A stretch of DNA of 45,320 bases from Singulisphaera sp. (GTDB lineage Bacteria; Planctomycetota; Planctomycetia; Isosphaerales; Isosphaeraceae): assembly GCA_027451445.1 (NCBI GenBank), contig DAIDJG010000582.1, forward strand, positions 1-45,320, read 5' to 3'. This document shows, one piece after another, positions 25,730 through 33,573 of the stretch. Under the pieces are notes generated by a model that did no database searches, was not told the origin of the DNA, and saw nothing but the letters and a program-made list of their open reading frames with translations. Positions within the stretch are counted from its first letter, which is position 1. Each line of letters begins with the position of its first letter. A program made the translations under genes and the position numbers.

Positions 25730-27351
25730 CGGCGCGCCTCCTTCGGATGCACTTCGGTCGGTCGGCTCGTCGGCGAGGCTGATATCTTCGTGGATCCTTT
25801 GCTCGTCGTCGCCGTCTTGCGCGAGTAGACGGTGATGTCTCCGGAACTTTGGACGCGCGGAAATTCTTCGGTGATAAGACTCAAGAGCTCCGGAGGACAA
25901 TAGGGACCCAGGTAGAGCAAATCCACGAGTTTCATGTCGTCACGGAACTGGGAATAGTCTCTCCTCCGGATGCGGTCGAGGTCCGGGACGGGTTGATGGG
26001 GCCTGAACCTTACGGGAAAACAAAAACCGTGGGCCTCATAGTTATCCCAGTTGACCACGGCGGACTGGAGGCAGAGACGGTCGACGAGGTGCTCACGAAG
26101 CAGGATCCGATCCTGTGGCGGAGAACTCAAAAAGAGCGGCAAGATGCGCGCTCCATTCGGTGGCTCGCGCAAGCTGGATAGCAAGTGGTTCACCTGCTGG
26201 TCTCCCTTGCCGAACGTATTGGCCACGGCGGCCAGTCCGACGAGCGCGAGTCCGGCTGATAGGAACAGCGCGCAGTTGACCGTCTGGCGGGTACGGGGCG
26301 TGGGCAGGCATGCGAGGACGAGGAGCCCGGTGGCAACCGCCAGCCGTTCGGTGAACCAACCTCCGTGGTGCCCCCAATTCTGGGGAAAGAGCACCGCCAG
26401 GGACAGAAGTTCCGCGGCCGCCACCAGGAATGGGCCCTTCGCTTGTCGGAACGCGACGATGCTCGCTCTCCCCTCGGATCGAATGGTGACGGCTGCAAGG
26501 ACGAACGCGGCCAACCCCAGGATCGACACGGCGGCGACCGCAACATCCGAGTCGTACTGCGGTGTCGGCGCGAAGATCGAGGCGGCAACGCGGCTGAGCA
26601 GTTTCAACGGCCCGTCGTCCGAATCGGCAACCAGGCGCCACATCGACGACTTCCCGGAATACTGACGGTCGGATGCCACGACGTACCAGCACGTCAAAGC
26701 GAGCGACGGCGCGAGGACCAACCCAACTTTAACGACCGCCGCCAGACGCCTGCGCGAACCGAGGATCAGCACCACCGTGAGAACAACCGCCGCGATTCCA
26801 AAGGCCACGAGATGGGCGAGGTACGTTGCTACGTAGAGGACAGAAAGCACCAAACCCCGTGTTAGCGTCATGCGGTCCCGGTTTCTCCAGGCGTAGCCCG
26901 TGTCGAAGAGAATCAATGGCACGCCCACTAAGAAATTATAAAAACCCATGTAGAGCGTGAAGTTGAATGCCAGCGGTACCGAGAGCGCCGACCACGCTTC
27001 CTGGCCCGGTGCTACGCCCTTGAGGAGGTAGCGACAGCCGACGGCGACCGCGACAAGGTAAAGTGACAGCAGGGCCTTTTCTGCGGTCGCCGGCATGGTC
27101 CCCGCCGCGATCATGGTCGCCAGGACAGCGTGCCCGGCCCAGTTGGGCACGGGCTGTAGGCGGACGGCGAACACACGCGCAACGGGCGACGACTTGTGGG
27201 ATAGCTCGGTCAACAGGAGTGCGTTATAAACATGACTGGGACCGTCCTGCGTGGCCAAATGGTGGGCGGACCAAACGGGCCAAAGGTAGGCCGCAACGAC
27301 CGCCGCGAGGACGACGTCCGAGGGATTGACGCGGCGGAACAACGAGAGCAT
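25726..27351 (-). CDS. GT-C-like polytopic membrane protein, paralogue of 16394-18040
   Basis: A 541-residue membrane protein with ten or more helices and a soluble C-terminal domain of about 150 residues. T-Q-D-G-P-S-H-V lies in the first outside loop, P-V-P-N-W follows, G-F-Y-N-F sits between helices, and N-W-D-N-Y-E-A-H lies in the tail. All of these recur in the product of 16394-18040. The last about 30 residues are a basic Thr/Ser-rich tail without counterpart there. The ATG at 27351 has AGAGGA seven bases upstream. It begins 12 bases after the J-like/PD40 gene and overlaps the next GT-C-like gene by four bases. Compared with the first copy of this pair, the middle gene (14814-16397) is absent here. 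Confidence 0.75.
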   Translation of the reverse strand: MLSLFRRVNPSDVVLAAVVAAYLWPVWSAHHLATQDGPSHVYNALLLTELSHKSSPVARVFAVRLQPVPNWAGHAVLATMIAAGTMPATAEKALLSLYLVAVAVGCRYLLKGVAPGQEAWSALSVPLAFNFTLYMGFYNFLVGVPLILFDTGYAWRNRDRMTLTRGLVLSVLYVATYLAHLVAFGIAAVVLTVVLILGSRRRLAAVVKVGLVLAPSLALTCWYVVASDRQYSGKSSMWRLVADSDDGPLKLLSRVAASIFAPTPQYDSDVAVAAVSILGLAAFVLAAVTIRSEGRASIVAFRQAKGPFLVAAAELLSLAVLFPQNWGHHGGWFTERLAVATGLLVLACLPTPRTRQTVNCALFLSAGLALVGLAAVANTFGKGDQQVNHLLSSLREPPNGARILPLFLSSPPQDRILLREHLVDRLCLQSAVVNWDNYEAHGFCFPVRFRPHQPVPDLDRIRRRDYSQFRDDMKLVDLLYLGPYCPPELLSLITEEFPRVQSSGDITVYSRKTATTSKGSTKISASPTSRPTEVHPKEARR

Positions 27352-27363
27352 GACCCGGTCCTC

Positions 27364-28767
27364 TTAGCGAAAGCGAATCATCCAGAGATGTCGAGGGGCG
27401 GCCGGATTCGTGCTTTTGTCAGGAGCCTGGGCCTTGGTATTCCTCTTCTTCGGATCGGCAGGTTCCGGGCCAACGCTGGAGTAGTAAAGGACGTCCTCCT
27501 TGGGTGCGACCCAGAACGGACCGTCGATCGCACCGGTCTTGTCGGGCATGAGCGTTTGAATCAGGCCGGGCATGCCGAACTTGTTAGTGCGCCCTCGGCG
27601 GCTGGCCAGCATGACGCCTTCGCTTGTCGCAGCGTAGTTCCGGAGAATGTCGGCCGAGAAAGCGTTGAAGGCCCAGGGTCGCCAGAGAGTCAGTTCGTCG
27701 GCTCTCTCCAGCGGTGAACTTCGGGCGCTTCGGCCACCGACCACGTAGCGCTGGTTCTGCCGGCTTTCGGTCGTGCGCCGAAAGACTCGCAGCGCCACGG
27801 ACGTGTCGTCCGCAAAGATTTGGATGGAATCCATTCCGTCCCCCTCGCCGGGTTCGACACCCGGGACCGGGACACGGACTGGATCCTTGAATGGCTCTCC
27901 CGTCTTGTTGCGAGTTGTGACGAAGGGCAGCTTGTCGCGCACGAAAAACAACTCGTTGCCATCGCGGGAGAGTGACGGTGCCTGTTCGTCTGCGGACGTG
28001 TTGCAGACCGTCAACGCCTCCGGCTTCCGGAACGGCCGCCGAATATCGTCCCGAGTCGTGATGTAAAGTTCGTCGTCGCCCCCGCGCTCCCCCTTAGCCA
28101 CAAAAACCATCGTCTTGAGATCCGCCGAGAGTGTCGGCGATGACGCTTTCTCGATCTTTTCCAGACCCGGAACCCGTACGGGCACGCCAATCTCCAAACC
28201 CGGGACGGATGGCTCTTTAGGGGCCTTGGCCATGCGAGGGGAAGTGAGATCGGCCCCCGTAACGACGGGAGGGGCAGTCAGGGGTTTTGGGAACTTAGGT
28301 GGTCCCACCAAAAAGGGACGAATGACGAGAATTGCCGTCACGATGATGCCGGCGCAGGCGATCAGGAGTTTCCCGCGGTCGACGGGCGAGAGCTCCCCCA
28401 ATGTCCGGCGCAAGAGGCCCGGCGTCGGCTCGTCGTCTGCTTCAGTCTCCGCTGACTCGGCCTCCACGTCCGGTTCGAGATCAGGCTCGGGCTCAGAACG
28501 ACCGGCGTTCAGCTTCTGGTCGAAAGCACGCTTCAAGCTGGCGTCGGTAAGGATCTTTTCGGCCTGCTCGAGATCCAGGAGGAGTTTGCGGGAATCCGCA
28601 CCGCTGGAATACCAGGCATCCTCCTCCAACCGGCGCCGGGTTTGATAGATCGCCTGCCGGATCTTCGTGGAGTCGGACTCACCAGCCTTCAGTCCGAGCA
28701 GGCCGTAGGGGTCGAGTACATAGGCGTCGCCCTTAGACTTTGTTGTGCGTTGCCGGTTGTCACCCAT
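27364..28767 (-). CDS. J-like domain protein with membrane segment and PD40 beta-propeller
   Basis: The 467-residue protein has three parts. Residues about 18-90 resemble the J-like domain common in Planctomycetota, opening with D-P-Y-G-L-L-G-L and ending L-K-R-A-F-D-Q-K-L; the H-P-D tripeptide needed to stimulate DnaK is not seen. After an acidic linker comes one membrane segment (about 133-152). Residues about 200-467 look like a PD40/TolB-type propeller, with strands such as S-P-T-L-S-A-D-L-K-T-M-V-F-V and A-P-S-L-S-R-D-G-N-E-L-F-F-V. This places the J-like part inside the cell and the propeller outside. It may scaffold or sense the glycan machinery, but no role is known. It lies in the same unit as the pseudopilin (five bases away) and the GT-C-like pair. 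Confidence 0.75.
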   Translation of the reverse strand: MGDNRQRTTKSKGDAYVLDPYGLLGLKAGESDSTKIRQAIYQTRRRLEEDAWYSSGADSRKLLLDLEQAEKILTDASLKRAFDQKLNAGRSEPEPDLEPDVEAESAETEADDEPTPGLLRRTLGELSPVDRGKLLIACAGIIVTAILVIRPFLVGPPKFPKPLTAPPVVTGADLTSPRMAKAPKEPSVPGLEIGVPVRVPGLEKIEKASSPTLSADLKTMVFVAKGERGGDDELYITTRDDIRRPFRKPEALTVCNTSADEQAPSLSRDGNELFFVRDKLPFVTTRNKTGEPFKDPVRVPVPGVEPGEGDGMDSIQIFADDTSVALRVFRRTTESRQNQRYVVGGRSARSSPLERADELTLWRPWAFNAFSADILRNYAATSEGVMLASRRGRTNKFGMPGLIQTLMPDKTGAIDGPFWVAPKEDVLYYSSVGPEPADPKKRNTKAQAPDKSTNPAAPRHLWMIRFR

Positions 28768-28772
28768 TGGAG

Positions 28773-29864
28773 TTAGAAGTCCCCCCCGGGGTTCGGCTGT
28801 ACCAACGCGCTCGAACTAAGCTTTGCCCCCTGGGGACTGATCAGTGCGGCATAGACGGGGCCGGCAATCGTTTGCTTGACGAATTGAGCATGGCCATCGC
28901 AAAAAAACATATTGACGCCGCCGTTGTGATACGACGAGGGCCAGGGCGCTTCCCCTTCCGGTTGGTCGAGGGAGGCGTTGATCGATTCGAAGGACTGGGG
29001 CTGATTCGAGTGGTCGTTGGCCTTGGAATAATCAACGTTACCGGGGGAGCAGGTTGAGTTCTTGCAGACATAACCGGTGAGCATAAAGCTCTGCCGAGGG
29101 GGCCACGGATCGGACCAGCCTGTCTGCCAAATGGGGTCGTATCCGACGCGCACGTTCTCGGTCACCAGAATCGTCGAGGAGGTACCGTCCGTCACACCTG
29201 CCAGGGTGTGATGCCGCGCGGTACCCGTCCCGTAGGGCCAGTTCTCCACGAAGAAAAGGCCAGTCCACATGTACATAGCCTTGTCCGGTGCCAGGATCGC
29301 CGGATCACTGGTGTTGCCACAGGTCTTGCCGTCCCCATTGAAGTCGAATGGGGTCTTGGTCGGTTTGCCGGGAGCGACCCAGTGCGGGCTGATCGGGCAG
29401 TCGACGGGATGGGTCCAACCGAAGCCGCCGTTGACCACGAAGCTGAGGTTTCCCTTTCCGGGCACGACCGAAATGTCGCTCGGACAAACGAGCACGCCGA
29501 TCGAGGTTTGCGACAGAGCGCCGTTTTGCGACGATGCCGTATCATTGTACGGCTGGTCGAGGGTCCACGCGTTTCCGATGTCGTTCCGGTCGATGTCGCT
29601 CAGGATGGATACGACCCAGTTCCGGTAGATTTCGGTCGTGGAGGAGCTAAAGTACCCGCTGGCGGGAAATCGGCCCTCGCGATCGGTGTCCTGAAGTAGA
29701 CCTATACCGACCTGTTTCATGTTGCTCAAGCATTGCGCCCGGCGTGCCGCTTCGCGCGCCTGTGACACGGCGGGGAGTTGAAGGCCGATGAGAATACCGA
29801 TAATCGCAATGACCACCAGCAAATCGATCAGCGAGAAAGCTCTGCGCACGTGCTTGACCGTCAT
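28773..29864 (-). CDS. DUF1559 pseudopilin-like protein with H-x9-DG motif
   Basis: A 363-residue member of the DUF1559 family, expanded in Planctomycetota. The N-terminus is a type IV pilin-like leader: a short basic stretch, A-F-S-L-I-D-L-L, a long hydrophobic helix and then A-R-E-A-A-R-R. The rest is a beta-rich outside domain that ends with the family motif H-N-G-G-V-N-M-F-F-C-D-G. Two features differ from the usual leader: Ala replaces Gly before the processing site, and Asp replaces the Glu at position 5 of the mature protein, so handling by prepilin peptidase may be altered. The ATG at 29864 was chosen over a GTG at 29879 because GGAGG lies five bases upstream. It starts 18 bases after the GT2 gene and may present or bind the glycan made by this locus. 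Confidence 0.9.
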   Translation of the reverse strand: MTVKHVRRAFSLIDLLVVIAIIGILIGLQLPAVSQAREAARRAQCLSNMKQVGIGLLQDTDREGRFPASGYFSSSTTEIYRNWVVSILSDIDRNDIGNAWTLDQPYNDTASSQNGALSQTSIGVLVCPSDISVVPGKGNLSFVVNGGFGWTHPVDCPISPHWVAPGKPTKTPFDFNGDGKTCGNTSDPAILAPDKAMYMWTGLFFVENWPYGTGTARHHTLAGVTDGTSSTILVTENVRVGYDPIWQTGWSDPWPPRQSFMLTGYVCKNSTCSPGNVDYSKANDHSNQPQSFESINASLDQPEGEAPWPSSYHNGGVNMFFCDGHAQFVKQTIAGPVYAALISPQGAKLSSSALVQPNPGGDF

Positions 29865-29882
29865 GTGAACCTCCGCCACTGT

Positions 29883-30941
29883 TCACGTCGTCTGGGCCAA
29901 TTGCCGGGCACTCATCCCGTAACGGTCGAACAGATCCACGATCTCCTTCGCCGATCCCGTACGGGCATGAGCTAACTCACGACGCTTGCGAAGCATCGTA
30001 GGCAGGCCCCGAGCGGCGTCGATGTATGCTCGCATCATTGTCCAGGCGAGCACCCAGGGACCGTAGCGCTTGTAGAAACAGGCCGAAGCGCCTTCGCCGC
30101 GGCCGACGGCCCAAGCCTGATGGGCGTAGCGCACCAAGGTGTAATAGGGGCACTTCCAGAGATGTCGTAACGGGAAGTTCTTGATCGCGACCCAAATTCG
30201 ATTCCGCTCGACGTAATAGGCCTTCATCATCGAGTACGGGCCGATCGTCGTAGAATAACGATGACGCACGACTGCGGTGGGCACGCAAAAACACCGCCAA
30301 CCGGCCATGCGAACCCGCCAACCCAGGTCGGCGTCCTCGAGCAGTAAGTAGAAATCCTCGTCAAAGAGACCGACGTCTTCCAACACCTCACGTCGGCACA
30401 GGCATGCACAACCGCTTGGGAACAGGATCTCGATCGCTCCACGATGAAGCGCTGCGGATTCACCACGCCCTAGTCCTCGGGGCATTCCGTCCCGGTACGT
30501 CGCCAGTCCGAGACTATCGACTTGCGACGGCTCGTCATATTTGACGACCTTGGGACAGACCATGCCCACATCGGGGTGTTCCTCCATGAATCTGATCAGC
30601 TCATCGATCACTTCGGAGGAGACTTCCGCATCATTATTAAGTATGAAAACAAACTCTCCAGTTGCGTGTTTGATGCCGATATTGTTTCCCCGCGCAAACC
30701 CCGTGTTCTCGGCGAGGCGGATGAACTGGACCGCAGGGAAGCTACTCGTGACGAAGTCTGCGGTGCCGTCGTCGGACCCGTTGTCAACGACAACCACATC
30801 GGCTCGGGGATACGTCAGCGCGCGGAGCGATTCCAAACACGGTCGAAGTACTTCTAAACCGTTATAGCTGACGATTACGATCGAAACGAGGGGCTTCGCC
30901 GTCGGCACGGCCGAGCAGGCGACGTCCTGCTGAATCGACAT
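29883..30941 (-). CDS. GT2 family glycosyltransferase (rhamnosyltransferase-like)
   Basis: The 352-residue enzyme has a GT-A domain of family 2: V-S-I-V-I-V-S-Y-N-G near residue 20, V-V-D-N-G-S-D-D-G-T, then N-T-G-F-A-R-G-N-N-I-G and the metal-binding I-L-N-N-D-A-E-V. After it come L-L-L-E-D-A-D-L-G-W-R-V, which holds the likely catalytic base, and R-H-x-Y-S-T-T. This pattern is typical of WcaA/RfbN-type transferases that build polysaccharide repeat units in the cytoplasm. The frame is open far upstream. I take the ATG at 30941 (GGGAG ten bases before); an ATG at 31148 with AGGA close by would add 69 low-complexity residues and cannot be ruled out. It is the first gene of the unit running to 24386 and probably makes the lipid-linked substrate used by the GT-C proteins. 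Confidence 0.85.
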   Translation of the reverse strand: MSIQQDVACSAVPTAKPLVSIVIVSYNGLEVLRPCLESLRALTYPRADVVVVDNGSDDGTADFVTSSFPAVQFIRLAENTGFARGNNIGIKHATGEFVFILNNDAEVSSEVIDELIRFMEEHPDVGMVCPKVVKYDEPSQVDSLGLATYRDGMPRGLGRGESAALHRGAIEILFPSGCACLCRREVLEDVGLFDEDFYLLLEDADLGWRVRMAGWRCFCVPTAVVRHRYSTTIGPYSMMKAYYVERNRIWVAIKNFPLRHLWKCPYYTLVRYAHQAWAVGRGEGASACFYKRYGPWVLAWTMMRAYIDAARGLPTMLRKRRELAHARTGSAKEIVDLFDRYGMSARQLAQTT

Positions 30942-31565
30942 CGTCGACGCACTCCCGTGCTCATCGAGCCCCGGCGCAGAGACCGCCCCCGCAGAGGCGC
31001 CGAGGTGACATGAAACCTGCGCGCCTTCTGGGCAAGCGCGAGCAGACAAAGGAACGAGACCGGGCCGTAAAACGACTGGACGTTGGTCGGTATCCCGCGA
31101 CGGTTCGGCCGCATCTACGAGTGGCCTGACCGGAGAATCGGCTCGCATGGGTTCCTCGCTGCTGCGATATGCGCAAATTAACCGGTCGGGACCCACCAAT
31201 CGAGGGCGTTGGTCGAGACTGTAGCAACTGGCGGACGTCTGTGCAAGCAAAACTGTCCCGATATGGCGGTTTTGGCGCGGCCCTAGCCAGGCCATGTGTA
31301 TTCAATCGACAGGACTTCCACAGCGCTCACCGTTGTTCGCACCATGGAATTTTAAGACCCTTTCGCCACAGCTTCGGACTCCGCCTCGCGTCCACTTATA
31401 CTTGGCACGCCCTGGATCCGGACGGCATGAATCAGGTCCCCCCTCCATGCTGCTTCAGAAAACGCTTTTCATAAGCTGGCCGAAAGATCAACCCGGCCCC
31501 GATCCGAGGACACGCGGCTCGAGCTCAAGTTGACGGCAAACCGCGTTGGCCTCGATCAGCATGAT

Positions 31566-31595
31566 GTTATAATCAGAAGTCATCCTTTATTACAA
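31566..31595 (-). promoter_or_regulatory. Candidate promoter of the 30-24 kb glycan unit
   Basis: On the minus strand TTGTAA (31595-31590) and TATAAC (31571-31566) are 18 bases apart, a fair match to a sigma-70-type -35 and -10. They lie in an AT-rich island about 420 bases before the nearer possible start of the GT2 gene (31148). The -35 box lies inside a perfect palindrome (31584-31601), which would suit an operator. The reading is by eye only. Confidence 0.35.
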
Positions 31596-31601
31596 TAAAG
31601 G
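31584..31601. repeat. 8-bp palindrome, candidate operator
   Basis: CCTTTATT and AATAAAGG are separated by two bases and form a perfect inverted repeat. It covers the -35 box of the candidate promoter, and 11 of its bases (ATTACAATAAA) are repeated upstream of the gene at 18040. The surrounding 31149-31900 holds no supportable gene. Confidence 0.45.
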
Positions 31602-31900
31602 AACATATTAAGATATTTAACTAATTTTCGGTCGCCGCGACCATCGGGAGCGTTGAGGCTCACGCCTCGGAGGCGGGTTACACCGACGGCGTGGTAGCCA
31701 GCTTGGGATGATGATTCTCGGCGGCGGACTTTGTCTTGCTGGGGTCAGGCGCAGGGAGACGAGAAGGAACGCCGGGCAAGAGCCCAGAATCGATCGAGTT
31801 GGAAGCCTCTTTGTAATTCGTCTCGGTGCGGGCGACGGAGGATTCTATGGAATCCTGGAACGAGCGCTGTATCACGTGAGCGCCGGGTGTCCCGTGACGG

Positions 31901-32670
31901 TCAAGAATACGGCCGCGTCCTCGCTCCGGGCGGGACCAGTGGGGAAACGGTATCATAGCGGAGCCCGTTCGAGGTGCGAACCACGCGCTCGATGACGAAG
32001 AGAGGCCGGCCTTTGACTTGCTCGTACATGCGTCCGAGATATTCGCCCATCACTCCCAACACGACGAGTTGAACGCTTCCAAGGAGCAAGATCGTCGCCA
32101 TCAGGCTCGTCCAACCCAGGACGACTTCGCCTCGAAACCACGAAACCAAGGTGTAGCCCAAAAGCAAGCATGACATCAACGCCATGCCGATTCCGGCCCA
32201 GCTCGCCACGGCCAGGGGTTTGGTGGAGAACGCCGTGATCGCGTCCAGGGCAAATTGCACCATCTTTCGCAGCGGGTACTTCGTTTCACCAGCGAATCTC
32301 TGGCGACGGTCATAGTAGAGCGGGATCTGACGGAAACCCAGCCAGCTTATCATGCCTCGAACAAAGCGGTGGCGCTCGGGCATCGCCAGAAGAATGTCGA
32401 GGGCCCTTCGGCTCATCAGGCGGAAGTCCCCAGCGTCTCGGGGAATCGGTATGTCCGTGAGCCGTTCGATGAGTCGATAGAACAGCGCAGCGGTCACGAC
32501 CTTGAGCCCGGTTTCACCCTCGCGACATCGGCACCAGAATCCATGGCGCTTATCATCTCAGGCAGAAGCTCCGGAGGATCTTGCATGTCTATCGCGGCGG
32601 ACGCGCGTGCGAAGGGAGCGTGGTACCGCCGCGAATTCAACAAGTGCGTCCTCGCAGCTCACTCGACTAA
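31901..32670 (-). pseudogene. GtrB/bactoprenol glucosyltransferase-like GT2 pseudogene
   Basis: The 3' half keeps an intact frame of about 200 residues typical of GtrB-type enzymes: T-A-A-L-F-Y-R-L-I, R-D-A-G-D-F-R-L-M-S-R-R, P-E-R-H-R-F-V-R-G, F-A-G-E-T-K-Y-P-L-R-K-M and two C-terminal membrane helices. The preceding part, with I-D-M-Q-D-P-P-E-L-L-P-E-M (metal-binding region), lies in another frame. The two join badly near 32521-32526, where G-A-D-V and R-E-G-E-T meet with several expected residues missing, so a small deletion with a frame change has occurred. Upstream of about 32670 the frame meets a stop, and the N-terminal nucleotide-binding region is gone. Intact relatives charge undecaprenyl phosphate with glucose. 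The gene is broken twice and should be inactive. Confidence 0.8.
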
Positions 32671-32884
32671 CATTACGGATCGACCGAATTCCGGGGAGCA
32701 GGCCGGCCTGGACGCTGGCACGATCTACGTCCGATAACGAAAGTTATGTTCGTGAGTTGGAGAATGGATGGATTGTAGCGATTGTATCCCGCTTTCCCGA
32801 GAACGGTCAAATCGGCGATAACGGAAGGGCATGCACCGTGATCGACGTTACCGGTATTCGCCCGAAGCCGTACGCTACCCGGCT

Positions 32885-33316
32885 TCATTCCTGCGGTGGC
32901 AGCACATCAGGCTCGACCTGGTAGCCGTCGGCGAGGGTGTTCGTGGAATTGAACAGGGAGACGATGGCCAGCACTTCGCCGAGTGCCTCGACGTCGAGCC
33001 CCAGCTTGCGCACCGCGGCGGTGTGCGAGTTGACGCAGTAGGCGCAGCCGTTGGTCGCCGAGACGGCCAGGGCGATGATCTCGCGCGTCAAAGGGTCGAG
33101 CCGGCTGGGACGGCCGCAGGCCTCCGGATGCATCAAGGCCTTGAGGTGCGACCAGACGCGCTCCAGTTGATCGGGCTGGGTCGCCAGCACGCGCCAGAAG
33201 TTGGGGACGAAGTCGATCGCTTTCGTCGTCTTGATATCCTGGAAAACGGCGGCAACGCGCGCTGGCGCGGAGGCTTCGTCAACGAGGCGGACGGTCGCTG
33301 GAGATCGCGTGGCCAT
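32885..33316 (-). CDS. Carboxymuconolactone decarboxylase/AhpD-like protein
   Basis: The 143-residue all-helical protein carries the AhpD-type active-site pattern. A-V-S-A-T-N-G-C-A-Y-C-V-N-S-H gives the C-x-x-C pair and the following His, preceded by L-D-P-L-T-R-E-I-I-A-L, whose Glu belongs to the proton relay. Such proteins (peroxidase-related) reduce hydroperoxides through the cysteine pair or act as partners of peroxiredoxins in the cytoplasm. The ATG at 33316 was preferred because GGAG lies seven bases upstream; the frame begins at 33349 with 11 further codons. It is transcribed away from the plus-strand glycosyltransferase genes and has no visible operon partner. The sequence is more GC-rich than the locus to its left, so it may be older chromosomal backbone. 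Confidence 0.85.
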   Translation of the reverse strand: MATRSPATVRLVDEASAPARVAAVFQDIKTTKAIDFVPNFWRVLATQPDQLERVWSHLKALMHPEACGRPSRLDPLTREIIALAVSATNGCAYCVNSHTAAVRKLGLDVEALGEVLAIVSLFNSTNTLADGYQVEPDVLPPQE

Positions 33317-33573
33317 GGCTGGGCTCCGTTGGGGTTTCTCTAGCATCATTTGGGACGAACGGGTAATTTTCTGAGCTTAACACCCGCTCCCAAAGCCGGT
33401 CTATCCGCGCGATGGGCTGGCGAGAGCGCCGCACATCCTCCGTAAAGCCTGAAATCGCTGAACGTTAGCTAAACCCGGAATCGAGGAAGATCCGAGTTTT
33501 TCCAACCAGCGCGATCCACCTGGAAGGACTTGCGCGCCAACGCCCGTCGCCGGCGGACAGGAAGTCGAGAGCG

